From: Spirosoma sp.
GTDB taxonomy: Bacteria > Bacteroidota > Bacteroidia > Cytophagales > Spirosomataceae
Direction of reading: 5' to 3'
NCBI GenBank assembly: GCA_014377625.1
Contig: JACMPG010000138.1
Location: 1 to 38,225, forward strand
Length of the DNA stretch: 38,225 bases
The first letter of the stretch is position 1. The number at the start of each line of letters is the position of its first letter. The position numbers and the translations under genes were made by a program. Shown here one piece after another: positions 1-8,107 of this stretch. Under the pieces are notes generated by a model. It was not told where the DNA came from. It was given only the letters and a program-made list of their open reading frames with translations, and ran no database searches.

Positions 1-1
1 A

Positions 2-205
2 CGGCTGCCCGCTTCCTACGCCAACTTCCTGATTACGAACGGAGCGGTCATTGTTCCCACGTTCCGATGTGCTAACGATCAGCCCGCGCTCGACATCATC
101 GGCCAGTGTTTTCCAGACCGGAAAATCGTCGGTATCGACTCGACCGATATTGTCTGGGGTCTCGGCAGTTTTCATTGTTTAAGTCAGCAGGAACCCACCA
201 GTTAA
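2..205 (+). CDS. aguA: Agmatine deiminase, C-terminal fragment
   Basis: The reading frame is already open at the left edge, so only the last 67 residues are present. They contain the family's C-terminal signature: an NGAVIVPTF-like strand, an [10 protein letters not shown] segment, and the ending [13 protein letters not shown], whose Cys is the catalytic nucleophile in agmatine deiminases of the peptidylarginine deiminase superfamily. The full enzyme converts agmatine to N-carbamoylputrescine and ammonia on the route to putrescine and polyamines. It is cytoplasmic. The next gene starts 7 bases after the stop codon, so the two are probably co-transcribed. The catalytic Cys lies in the part that is visible; the Asp/His residues of the active site lie outside the window. 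Confidence 0.9.
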   Translation, partial: RLPASYANFLITNGAVIVPTFRCANDQPALDIIGQCFPDRKIVGIDSTDIVWGLGSFHCLSQQEPTS

Positions 206-212
206 CCCAGCT

Positions 213-989
213 ATGCGCATTGGCACTCTTCCCCCGGCTTTGCAGCAACACCTACAGTCAATCCGCCAAATCACGGATGTGTCGGGCCTGTCATCAGCGC
301 AAACGTATCAGATGAGCGGCTCGGAGATACTGTATCTAAAAGTGGATGGGGTTGAGCCAGCGGGGGGACTAAAACCAGAAGCCCAGGCATTAGCGTGGTT
401 ACGCCCCTTCCTGCCCGTGCCAGAAGTCATTTTCTATGACCGCATTGGGGATGTTGACTACCTGCTGGTTCGGGCATCACCTGGCCTGCCAGCATCTGAC
501 GAGGTCTGGAAAAGAGACCCTGAGCAATTGGCTACAGCACTGGGGAAGATATTGCGCAGGCTGCATAACCTCAACCCCCTCACCTGCCCATTCGATCAGC
601 GCACCCCTACAAAACTACGGGATGCGGCAAAACGAGTTCGGCTGGGACTGGTTGATACCAACGATTTCGACGAGGGCAACCACGGAAAAACACCCCTCGA
701 AATTATTGACTATCTCACTACCAATCAACCAGAACCAGAACTGGTAGTTACCCACGGCGACTTCTGTCCCGATAATGTGTTGCTCAACAATTGGAAATTA
801 AGTGGCTTTATCGACGTAGGTAAACTTGGCGTTGGCGACCGGTATCAGGACATAGCACTGATGCTGCGCGAGTTAACCAACGAATTTGGCACATCGACTT
901 ACAATGATACCTTTTTGGCTGCTTACGGTCTGACCATGACAACCCCCGAAAAGGTATCATATTTCCAGCTTCTCGATGAGTTATTTTGA
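213..989 (+). CDS. Aminoglycoside 3'-phosphotransferase (APH(3'))-like kinase
   Basis: A 258-residue protein with the complete APH(3') layout. A candidate ATP-binding Lys is in YLKV near residue 43. The Brenner-type catalytic loop VTHGDFCPDN is at 179-188 (Asp183, Asn188). The metal-binding segment FIDVGKLGVGDRYQDIAL starts at 199 (Asp201). The C-terminus ends YFQLLDELF, very like the end of known APH(3') enzymes. Length is close to the usual 260-270. Family members phosphorylate aminoglycosides at the 3'-OH, but chromosomal relatives may have other small-molecule substrates, so resistance is not shown. It lies 7 bases after the agmatine deiminase stop and probably shares its transcript. A metabolic kinase is the main alternative. 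Confidence 0.85.
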   Translation: MRIGTLPPALQQHLQSIRQITDVSGLSSAQTYQMSGSEILYLKVDGVEPAGGLKPEAQALAWLRPFLPVPEVIFYDRIGDVDYLLVRASPGLPASDEVWKRDPEQLATALGKILRRLHNLNPLTCPFDQRTPTKLRDAAKRVRLGLVDTNDFDEGNHGKTPLEIIDYLTTNQPEPELVVTHGDFCPDNVLLNNWKLSGFIDVGKLGVGDRYQDIALMLRELTNEFGTSTYNDTFLAAYGLTMTTPEKVSYFQLLDELF

Positions 990-1019
990 TTGGACACTCT
1001 CTCTCCTATTCTACCATCC

Positions 1020-1715
1020 ATGCGTTCGCTCGTTCACGCTTTCTCGCTTTCACTCTTTCTGTTTTCCTGCGCCCGCCAGCCAACGCTCACGGCAGAGATG
1101 GCCCCAACGTCACTTAACGCCGTAAATCTGGAAGAAACGCTAAGCCAGCGCGACGAGCTGATGATGGCGTACTCCCTCACCAGCTACGACGCCCAAAACA
1201 AGGCGGTCGCCGTAGTAAACGGTGGCTGGGGCGTACAGGTCGTCAGGACCGGGCAGCAGTTTGACCTGCAAAGCAACGGCCCGGCCTTTGCCAAACCCAT
1301 TGGTCTGCCAATCCCCCGCAACGGACGCGTGGTGGCATCGCTGATTCTGGTCGAGGTCGATGATTATGAGCGGGCCAACCAACTGCTCGATCAGGTTCGG
1401 CGGATACATAACGTCGTGGCCATACCGGCGGGACTATTGCTAACGGCTGTTGAGGTGCTAACACCCCTCAAATACGTGTCAGCGGGACTAATAGCATCGG
1501 GAATTGGGCTGAAATTAGTTGACCGTTTCGACACGGACGATTTGCTCGGCCAAAGCAGCGTTGACCTGCGCGAGGCCGACCTGCGGGCCAGGAAGCAACC
1601 GCTCGTACGGGTACCGGTCGTGTTTACGGGGCAGCACCTGCGCGATACGTACCGGTACGAACTTCGTTATGATATCCGGCTCAAAACGGCACAAATTCAG
1701 CCCATTGACAAATAA
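1020..1715 (+). CDS. Uncharacterised lipoprotein
   Basis: I do not recognise the family. The start chosen is ATG 1020, because it gives a short N-terminus followed by a hydrophobic stretch and a lipobox (LFLFSC, Cys near residue 18). An in-frame TTG at 990 would add ten residues in front of the signal. The mature part (total 231 residues) has a conserved-looking NGGWGVQVV segment around residues 63-71 and a hydrophobic, Gly/Ala-rich stretch (VVAIPAGLLLTAVEVL and on, about 132-165) that could be a buried helix or a second membrane contact. The C-terminus is charged and strand-rich. It lies between the kinase and the PPIase run and points the same way. The product should be anchored in the envelope. 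Confidence 0.7.
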   Translation: MRSLVHAFSLSLFLFSCARQPTLTAEMAPTSLNAVNLEETLSQRDELMMAYSLTSYDAQNKAVAVVNGGWGVQVVRTGQQFDLQSNGPAFAKPIGLPIPRNGRVVASLILVEVDDYERANQLLDQVRRIHNVVAIPAGLLLTAVEVLTPLKYVSAGLIASGIGLKLVDRFDTDDLLGQSSVDLREADLRARKQPLVRVPVVFTGQHLRDTYRYELRYDIRLKTAQIQPIDK

Positions 1716-1802
1716 GCCACCCAGCCTGGTCGTTCTACCAGACGAATGTTTTCCTGACCCGCCTTGTTTTACCGATACCCAAACACCATTTACCCAGACC
1801 CT

Positions 1803-4172
1803 ATGCGCCAATTCACAGGCGGTTTTCTGCTTGCTGTTTCTATTATGGCCTGCACAACCACCAAACCCGTCGTTCAGCAAACGACCCCACCCCAGCCCGT
1901 TGTGCTGACGCTGGGCAACAAAGCCTTTACTACCGACGATTTCTTCCAGTCATTTACCAAAAATCAACTCTCTGCCGATTCGTCGCAGCACACTGACGTA
2001 AAGCAGTACTTCGATTTATACACCAACCTGAAACTGAAGGTTGTAGATGCCGAAGCCGCCGGACTTGACACGACCGAAGCCTTCCGCGAAGAGCTGGCTA
2101 CCTACCGAAAGCAGCTCGCCCAGTCGTACCTGACCGATAAGACGCAGGTTGAGTCGCTGGCGGCAGAGGCCTATCAGCGGATGCAGCAGGAAATCAATGC
2201 CTCGCACATTTTAGTAGCTGTTCCTGATGATGCCGCCCCCGCCGATACGCTAACCGCTTACCAGACTGCGCTGACGCTCCGCAAACGCATTGCCGACGGC
2301 GAAGACTTTGCCAGCGTGGCCCGCGCCGGTTCGCAGGATGCCACAACGGCTTCCGATGGGGGCAGTCTCAACTGGTTTACGGCGTTTTCGCTCGTTTATC
2401 CGCTCGAAAATGCCGTTTACAATACCGCTACCCGGCAGGTAACGGGGCCGGTCAGAACACGGGCGGGCTACCACCTGCTCCGCGTAAATGACCGCCGACC
2501 CAACCGGGGTAAACTACGCGTGGCCCATATTCTGATCCGAATGAGTCCGGGAGCCGGTGCTCCGGGAGCCGATGCTCCGGGGACTAACGCAGCCGGGCAG
2601 CAAGTGGCCAAAGAACGCATCGACGCGGCTTACGCCCGGTTGCTGCGGGGCGAATTGTTCGAGACCGTTGCACGTCAGGTATCGGATGATGTGACATCCA
2701 AAACAAACGGCGGTCAGCTACCGGCATTTGAGACGGGTAAGCAGGTGCCAGCGTTTGAGGAGGCCGCCTTTGCCCTCGTCAACCCCGGCGATATCTCGAA
2801 ACCTGTCAAAACTAATTACGGCTGGCACATCATCAAACTGCTGGAACGCACTCCCTTATCTTCCTACGCTGAACTGGCTCCCAACCTCCGGCAGCGTGTC
2901 ACGACCGACACCCGCGCTGAGGTGCTGCGGCAGTCGGCCCTTCAGCGGCTACGCAGTGTGTATGCCGTTCGGGAAAACAAAGCGGTTGTTGAGCAGGCTA
3001 TCGCCAGGGCTGACAGCAGTCTGCTGCGCGGGCAATGGCAGTACACCGAACCGTTGAGCGCGGGATTGCCGAATCAGCCCATTATAACCATTGCCAGCCA
3101 GCCCTATTCAATCAACCAGTTTTTTGGGTACGTTCGGCAGCGGCAGCAGCCCCGGCGCAATCCCGCCCAGCCCACAGCAAAGCCAAACCAGGCCATTCCC
3201 GGCAGTTCGCCAGCGGTAGCCATGCGCCGGTTACTCGACCGCTTTATTGGCGATCAGCTGCTGGCGACTGAAGAGAACGATTTAGAGAAAAAATCGCCGG
3301 AGTTCCGGGCATTGCTCGCCGAGATCCATGATGGTATCCTGCTCTCGCAGCAGATGGAAGAGAACGTCTGGGAGCGCTCCATGGCCGACTCGACGGGACA
3401 ACGGCAACTCTTCGAGCAAAACCGGACTCTGTACCAGTTTCCACAGCGGGTGGCAGCTACGGTCATTGTGGCCCCAACCGACGCCCTGCTGAAACAGGTA
3501 CAGACGGTACTGACCGGCAAAACACCCTATCAGCTCAAACGGGCCGCCCCGGACCTGCGGTACGCTCAGAACCAGACCGGGCTGACACCCGAAACCCAGG
3601 AGCAACTGCGTGCTGTACTGGTAGCTATGGCCCGCAACCCCGGCTACGTAGTAGAAGTGGCGGCTTCGCACGATGGTACCGAGCGGGATTCCGTGTCGGC
3701 GGGGCGCATTCGGGCGGTGGTTGGCCTGCTACGCCAGAACGGGGTGGCCCTGAACCGGATTATCGAACGCGATTTTCAGGGCGGCTCCCGGCCCGGCTCT
3801 GCCGACCCGGCCAGTCAGCGCAGGGTGTCGTTCCAGTATTTTTCGATCGATAAAGCCGACGTAGCCAGGGCGTTCAGTACGCCCGGCCAGCCGGTAGAGA
3901 TCAGCGAAGGGCTGTTTGCGCCGGGAACCAATCCTTACATTGACCAGCTTAACGCGGTAGCACCCGGCAACACGGTACTTCACCCGGCAGGTAAAGCCGT
4001 AGTGGTACTGGTTGACCGGATCGAACCGGCCCGTACCCGCACCTTTGCCGAAGCACGGGGAGCCGTCATTAACGATTATCAGGCTATTCTGGAGCGGCAG
4101 TGGCTGGAGCAGCTCCGCACGAAGTACCCGGTAAACGTTAATCAGGATGAGATTGGGAAACTGGTGAAGTGA
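1803..4172 (+). CDS. Peptidylprolyl isomerase lipoprotein, two rotamase domains plus OmpA-like domain
   Basis: ATG 1803 is the preferred start. It gives MRQFTGG, a hydrophobic core and a lipobox SIMAC (Cys17); the longer frame from TTG 1764 would place 13 residues before the signal. The protein has 789 residues. Residues 30-120 resemble the SurA/PpiD N-terminal chaperone helices. Two parvulin (PPIC-type) domains follow at about 133-232 (ASHILVAV ... GYHLLRV) and 242-355 (VAHILIRM ... GWHIIKLLE). Between the strands of the second is a 3 x 15-bp tandem repeat (2546-2590) encoding PGAGA/PGADA/PGTNA. At about 590-678 the sequence follows the OmpA peptidoglycan-binding pattern. The likely role is as a periplasmic folding factor for outer-membrane proteins. 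The SurA-like gene follows 60 bases downstream. Confidence 0.88.
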   Translation: MRQFTGGFLLAVSIMACTTTKPVVQQTTPPQPVVLTLGNKAFTTDDFFQSFTKNQLSADSSQHTDVKQYFDLYTNLKLKVVDAEAAGLDTTEAFREELATYRKQLAQSYLTDKTQVESLAAEAYQRMQQEINASHILVAVPDDAAPADTLTAYQTALTLRKRIADGEDFASVARAGSQDATTASDGGSLNWFTAFSLVYPLENAVYNTATRQVTGPVRTRAGYHLLRVNDRRPNRGKLRVAHILIRMSPGAGAPGADAPGTNAAGQQVAKERIDAAYARLLRGELFETVARQVSDDVTSKTNGGQLPAFETGKQVPAFEEAAFALVNPGDISKPVKTNYGWHIIKLLERTPLSSYAELAPNLRQRVTTDTRAEVLRQSALQRLRSVYAVRENKAVVEQAIARADSSLLRGQWQYTEPLSAGLPNQPIITIASQPYSINQFFGYVRQRQQPRRNPAQPTAKPNQAIPGSSPAVAMRRLLDRFIGDQLLATEENDLEKKSPEFRALLAEIHDGILLSQQMEENVWERSMADSTGQRQLFEQNRTLYQFPQRVAATVIVAPTDALLKQVQTVLTGKTPYQLKRAAPDLRYAQNQTGLTPETQEQLRAVLVAMARNPGYVVEVAASHDGTERDSVSAGRIRAVVGLLRQNGVALNRIIERDFQGGSRPGSADPASQRRVSFQYFSIDKADVARAFSTPGQPVEISEGLFAPGTNPYIDQLNAVAPGNTVLHPAGKAVVVLVDRIEPARTRTFAEARGAVINDYQAILERQWLEQLRTKYPVNVNQDEIGKLVK

Positions 4173-4220
4173 TCGGCTCTTAAAAAGACTTAAAACAACG
4201 GCCCGCAGGAGCCAAACGAC

Positions 4221-4228
4221 TATCTTTA
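4221..4228 (+). promoter_or_regulatory. Putative -7 box TATCTTTA just before the SurA-like gene
   Basis: The octamer differs from the Bacteroidota -7 consensus TAnnTTTG only at its last base. It ends 4 bases before ATG 4233, so a transcript from here would have almost no leader. No clear -33 TTG is visible. It suggests that the SurA-like gene has its own promoter despite the PPIase gene upstream. Confidence 0.35.
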
Positions 4229-4232
4229 TACC

Positions 4233-5612
4233 ATGAAAAACAGCAGCATATTAACTATCTTCGTCCTGATGGGCTGGTTGCTGACCGGCACCGCGTCTGG
4301 TCAGGGGCAACCCGTAAGTTTGAATAAAATCGTTGCCAAAGTCGATAACTACTACGTACTCCGGTCCGATCTGGAAGAATCCATTCAGTCGTATGTGGGC
4401 CAGAACCAGAAGGCGCCTACGCGCTGCCAGTTGCTGGAGAGTTTAGTAGTAAACAAGATGATGCTGGCCAAAGCCGAGATCGACTCCGTAGTAGTCGATG
4501 ACAAGATTGTTGATGCTGAACTCGACACCCGGATGCAGTACATGGTAGGGCAGTTTGGCTCCGAGAAAAATATCATCGAAGCCTACGGTAAGAGTCTGGA
4601 GATGCTCAAGAGCGAACTGCGCCAGCAGGTGAAAGATCAGAAGATCGTGCAGAAAATGCAGCAGAAAATCACCTCTGATGTGAAAGTGACACCCCGCGAC
4701 GTGCGTAAGTTCTTCGACGGCATTCCCAAAGATAGTCTGCCCTATATGCCCGCCGAGGTAGAGGTGGGTCAAATTGTGCGCATTGCCAAAGCCACCAAAG
4801 AGCAGAAAGAGGCCCTGCGCCAGCGGTTGCTTGACTACAAAAAGCGGGTAGAAGCAGGTGAAGACTTTGGTGCATTGGCCAAGCAGTACTCCGAAGACGT
4901 GGGTTCAGCCGAGAAAAACGGTGACCTCGGTTTTGCCAAGCGTGGTATGATGGTGGCGCCGTTCGAGGGCGCGGCTCTGAAGCTGAAGCCCAACGAGATA
5001 TCGGACGTGGTAGAATCGGATTTTGGGTTGCACCTGATTCAGCTGCTGGAAACGCGCGGTGCCGAATACCACGCCCGCCACATCCTGCTCCGGCCCGACT
5101 ACAACCGGCTTGACCTGACCCGCCCCACCGAGTACTTAGACAGCCTGCGGGGGCTGATTGTGATCGATTCGCTCAAATTCGCTAAAGCCGCTCACGACTA
5201 TTCCGACGACAAATCTACTGGCGATGCCGGGGGACTGATCCGCGATGGCCAGTCGGGCGATACCCGGCTGGCTATGGACGGCTCGATGGAGTACACTATG
5301 TTTCAGATGCTCGACACCATGAAAGTAGGCGCCGTATCGAAGCCAATGCCCTACCGGACCGAAGACGGTAAGAATGCGGTACGGTTGTTGTACTTCAAAA
5401 GCAAGATTGCTCCCCACAATGCTGACTTCAGTAAGGACTTCGAGAAGCTGCAAAACATTGTTCTACAGAATAAAAAGAATACGGCAATCGACGATTGGTT
5501 CCGCAAATCGGTTGCCGATGTGTATATCACTGTAGATCCCGAATTCCATGATTGCAAAATATTTGGCAGTACCAAGAATAATGCGAACCAGCTGAGCGGG
5601 GGGGGAAATTAA
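4233..5612 (+). CDS. SurA-like periplasmic peptidylprolyl isomerase
   Basis: A 459-residue exported protein. Residues 1-24 form a signal peptide ending near ASGQ. Residues 30-160 are the helical chaperone part typical of SurA N-domains (LNKIVAKVDNYYVLRSDLE ...). A parvulin domain spans about 175-275, with the usual GEDFGALAKQYSED and FGLHLIQLLE segments. A second, weaker parvulin-like copy starts at YHARHILL (about 279) and runs to about 390. The family helps outer-membrane beta-barrel proteins fold in the periplasm. The last codons sit on a run of eight G (near 5598-5605) that could slip and alter only the final residues. Its neighbours are another PPIase and MoxR, all on the same strand. 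Confidence 0.88.
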   Translation: MKNSSILTIFVLMGWLLTGTASGQGQPVSLNKIVAKVDNYYVLRSDLEESIQSYVGQNQKAPTRCQLLESLVVNKMMLAKAEIDSVVVDDKIVDAELDTRMQYMVGQFGSEKNIIEAYGKSLEMLKSELRQQVKDQKIVQKMQQKITSDVKVTPRDVRKFFDGIPKDSLPYMPAEVEVGQIVRIAKATKEQKEALRQRLLDYKKRVEAGEDFGALAKQYSEDVGSAEKNGDLGFAKRGMMVAPFEGAALKLKPNEISDVVESDFGLHLIQLLETRGAEYHARHILLRPDYNRLDLTRPTEYLDSLRGLIVIDSLKFAKAAHDYSDDKSTGDAGGLIRDGQSGDTRLAMDGSMEYTMFQMLDTMKVGAVSKPMPYRTEDGKNAVRLLYFKSKIAPHNADFSKDFEKLQNIVLQNKKNTAIDDWFRKSVADVYITVDPEFHDCKIFGSTKNNANQLSGGGN

Positions 5613-5616
5613 TTTT

Positions 5617-5694
5617 GAGTAATCGAGTTTTGAATCGGTACGCCGAAGCGGATAGAATCGCTGAACGATGCTATCATTCAAAACTCGATCACTC
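5617..5694 (+). repeat. 19-bp inverted repeat between the SurA-like gene and moxR
   Basis: The arms are 5617-5635 and 5676-5694 and match at 18 of 19 positions, with a 40-base spacer. The right arm is partly repeated downstream, where the string atcattcaaaa recurs before the moxR start. It could fold in RNA as an intercistronic hairpin (attenuator or processing site). There is no T-run, so an intrinsic terminator is less likely. Confidence 0.5.
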
Positions 5695-5717
5695 TATCAT
5701 TCAAAATTCAAAAAATA

Positions 5718-6680
5718 GTGCCTTACACATCCGACGTAGCGGCTGCCGAAGCCCTCACCCACTCCTATCAAAAGTTAAAGAATGAAATTGCCAAGGTCGT
5801 TATTGGGCAGGATGATACCGTTCGATTGCTGCTAACGGCCATTTTCTGCCAGGGACACTGCTTGCTCGTAGGGGTACCGGGGCTGGCCAAAACCCTGCTT
5901 ATCCAGACCATTGCCAGCGCCCTCGATCTGGAATTTAACCGGATTCAGTTTACGCCCGACCTGATGCCGTCGGACATTCTGGGTTCCGAAACGCTCGATC
6001 AGGAACGCAATTTCAAGTTCATCAAAGGAGCCGTTTTTGCCAACATCATCCTGGCCGACGAGATTAACCGAACGCCCCCAAAAACACAGTCGGCCCTGCT
6101 GGAAGCCATGCAGGAATACGCCGTAACCATTGCCGGGCAGAAGTACGAGCTGAGCCGTCCGTTTTTCGTGCTGGCTACGCAGAATCCCATCGAGCAGGAA
6201 GGTACCTACCCCCTGCCCGAAGCGCAGCTGGACCGGTTTATGTTCAACATTTATCTGGATTATCCGTCGTACCAATCCGAGGTGGACATCGTGAAAGCGA
6301 CTACGTCGGATCAGCGGCCTGTGGTGAACCGGGTTATTACGGGCGAAGAGATTCGGGAGTTTCAGCACCTGGTGCGCCGGGTGCCCGTAGTCGATAACGT
6401 GATTGAATACGCCGTTTCACTGGTACATAAAACCCGCCCCAACACCGAAAAAGCATCGGCTGATGCCAACCAGTATTTAGAGTGGGGAGCGGGACCCCGT
6501 GCATCGCAGGCTCTGATTCTGGCGGCCAAATGCAACGCCCTGCTGAATGGTAAATACTCGCCCGACATCGAGGACGTTCGGGCTGTGGCTCTGCCTATCC
6601 TGCGTCACCGCGTCGTGCGCAACTTCAAAGCCGAAGCCGAAAATATATCCGTCGAGCAGTTGATTAAGCGAATGTTGTAA
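5718..6680 (+). CDS. moxR: MoxR-family AAA+ ATPase
   Basis: A 320-residue cytoplasmic ATPase. Walker A is GVPGLAKTL (52-60, Lys58). Walker B is ILADE (111-115), followed by the MoxR hallmark INRTPPKTQSALLEAMQE. The sensor-1 region carries LATQNPIEQEGTYPLPEAQLDR (about 153-174). The C-terminal lid is complete. MoxR proteins act as chaperone-like ATPases, usually with a DUF58 protein and VWA-domain proteins encoded next to them, which are absent here because the next gene is on the other strand. The start is GTG 5718; no in-frame ATG fits the conserved N-terminus. A strong hairpin follows 5 bases after the stop. Confidence 0.92.
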   Translation: MPYTSDVAAAEALTHSYQKLKNEIAKVVIGQDDTVRLLLTAIFCQGHCLLVGVPGLAKTLLIQTIASALDLEFNRIQFTPDLMPSDILGSETLDQERNFKFIKGAVFANIILADEINRTPPKTQSALLEAMQEYAVTIAGQKYELSRPFFVLATQNPIEQEGTYPLPEAQLDRFMFNIYLDYPSYQSEVDIVKATTSDQRPVVNRVITGEEIREFQHLVRRVPVVDNVIEYAVSLVHKTRPNTEKASADANQYLEWGAGPRASQALILAAKCNALLNGKYSPDIEDVRAVALPILRHRVVRNFKAEAENISVEQLIKRML

Positions 6681-6685
6681 AGGAT

Positions 6686-6758
6686 AATAAAAGGAGTAAG
6701 GGGTATTGCTGACGCAAATAGTTTGTATGCGTCAGCAATACCCCTTACTCCTTTTATT
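6686..6758. terminator. Bidirectional terminator, 31-bp perfect stem
   Basis: The arms are 6686-6716 and 6728-6758, perfectly complementary over 31 bp with an 11-base loop. The outer ends are A-rich on the left and T-rich on the right, so the RNA from either strand ends in a U-containing tail. It separates moxR from the convergent small ORF, whose stop codon lies 2 bases beyond the stem. The stem is unusually long for an intrinsic terminator. Confidence 0.75.
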
Positions 6759-6760
6759 TC

Positions 6761-6943
6761 TCACTCCCTCTCTTCCCCTTTTTCTTCCTTATTCGTGCGG
6801 CCCAGGAAATCGTCGCCTTCCATACCGGTCGATTTGTCGTTAGCACCGGATGCATCGACGTTTTCGGTTTCTTCGCTTACCAGGCGGGGAGTCCCTTCAA
6901 TTTCTTCATTCTGGTGATAGTTCTTTTCTGTTGGCGTTTCCAT
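6761..6943 (-). CDS. Small acidic hypothetical protein (60 aa)
   Basis: An ATG-started frame of 60 residues, strongly acidic and hydrophilic, with no signal peptide or membrane helix. It contains a TENVDASGAND segment followed by STGMEGDDFLGR and ends in a Glu/Lys-rich tail. It is probably intrinsically disordered and cytoplasmic. Support for a real gene comes from position: its stop is 2 bases from the shared hairpin terminator, the frame fills the gap, and the codons look like those of the neighbours. No function can be assigned. A spurious frame remains possible. Confidence 0.55.
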   Translation of the reverse strand: METPTEKNYHQNEEIEGTPRLVSEETENVDASGANDKSTGMEGDDFLGRTNKEEKGEERE

Positions 6944-6966
6944 AAGCTGAGTTTTTAAAAAGGATT

Positions 6967-7059
6967 GTTACGCAGAGATGCGCGGAGGAAAAGGAGATAC
7001 ACCGAGTTATTTTTCTTTGCTCCGCGCATCTCCTTTTCCTCCGCGCATCTCTGCGTAAC
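6967..7059. repeat. Palindromic intergenic repeat, copy 1
   Basis: The perfect 32-bp arms are 6967-6998 and 7028-7059, with a 29-base spacer. It shares the 12-mer gttacgcagaga and a near-identical gagatacac(c/g)gag block with the element at 36507-36612, so the two belong to one repeat family. Open frames through it translate to cysteine/serine-rich nonsense and are not genes. It lies 22 bases from the stop of the ABC ATPase gene and may also act as a terminator for it. Confidence 0.8.
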
Positions 7060-7081
7060 AACTTTCTATTCACGCCAAAAG

Positions 7082-8098
7082 TTATCCCGCCAGCCACCAA
7101 ACCGACTCCTTCGCAACCCGAATCCGTACCGTCTGCCCTACCCGCAGATCGTTTCGCGTGGTCAGCAACCGTAGGCGGACGTAGCGCGACACATCAACGT
7201 CTGTTTCCGAAAAACTGCCCCGGAAAAATACGGCCTGTACCGTTCCGGGAATGCCTTCGTCGGCCAGTACGATCTGCTCCGGGCGCAAACAAAACAGCGC
7301 ATTGGGTTGTCTGATGATGCCCTCGTCGGACAGGCCGAGCGTGGGCAGGTGCTTTGCTTTCAAAATGGTGGCGGTACCGGTCATTCTGGCGGCATAGGCC
7401 GTTTTGGGATGCCGATATACCGCCTGAGGAGTGCCGGTCTGGATCAATCTGCCATCGCGCAGTATACTCAGTGTATCGGCAATAGAGAGCGCGTCGGTGG
7501 CGTCGTGGGTAACGAACAGGCAGGCCGTGTTGTCGTGCCGCACCAGATCGAAGAGCAGCTCGCGCACGATGTTCCGGTTGGGCAAATCGAGGTGACTGAA
7601 CGGTTCGTCGAGCAGCAGCACCGTTCCCAGTCCATTGGCGGGGTTATCGGCCACGGCGCGGGCAATGGCGGTACGCTGCTTCTCCCCCCCCGATACCCGG
7701 CGTGGCAACCGGTGCTGCACGTCGGTCAGGCGACACAGGCGCAGCAGTTCATCGACCCGGAAATCACGATAGGCTTTATCGTAGTAGCGCAGGGCGAAAG
7801 CGATGTTCTCGCGCACCGATACGTTGGGCATCAGCTGATACTCCTGCGGCACCAGCCTGATTTGCGGATGGCCCGGCACCAGCACCTCGGCGGGGCCGGG
7901 TACGCGCTGTTCGTTTAGCAGCACCTCGCCCGTGTCGGCATCGGCCAGGCCCGCCAGTATGTGCAGCAACGTACTTTTGCCCGACCCGCTCTCGCCCACC
8001 AACGCCATAATCTGCCCCGCCCGGAGCGTAAGCGATACATTGCGCACCGCCCGAACGTCACTGGCAAAGGCTTTACTAAGATTGGTAGCAGTTAGCAT
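7082..8098 (-). CDS. ABC transporter ATP-binding protein with TOBE-like C-terminus
   Basis: A 338-residue ATPase subunit. Walker A is GESGSGKST (35-43). The Q-loop lies in LVPQEYQLMP. The signature is VSGGEKQR (about 139-146). Walker B is VLLLDEP, with a D-loop SHLD and the switch His in FVTHDATDAL. Beyond residue about 240 there is a TOBE-like beta domain (FCLRPEQIVLADEG ...), as in PotA/FbpC/CysA-type importers of polyamines, iron or sulfate. It is the last gene of a leftward operon, 9 bases after the dienoyl-CoA reductase. No permease or substrate-binding protein is encoded nearby, so its partners must be elsewhere and its substrate is unknown. Confidence 0.9.
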   Translation of the reverse strand: MLTATNLSKAFASDVRAVRNVSLTLRAGQIMALVGESGSGKSTLLHILAGLADADTGEVLLNEQRVPGPAEVLVPGHPQIRLVPQEYQLMPNVSVRENIAFALRYYDKAYRDFRVDELLRLCRLTDVQHRLPRRVSGGEKQRTAIARAVADNPANGLGTVLLLDEPFSHLDLPNRNIVRELLFDLVRHDNTACLFVTHDATDALSIADTLSILRDGRLIQTGTPQAVYRHPKTAYAARMTGTATILKAKHLPTLGLSDEGIIRQPNALFCLRPEQIVLADEGIPGTVQAVFFRGSFSETDVDVSRYVRLRLLTTRNDLRVGQTVRIRVAKESVWWLAG

Positions 8099-8107
8099 TA
8101 TCCGGGT

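Noticed and set aside
6906-7174. Short frames on both strands through the palindrome
   Set aside because: They are translations of the repeat arms and lack protein-like composition.
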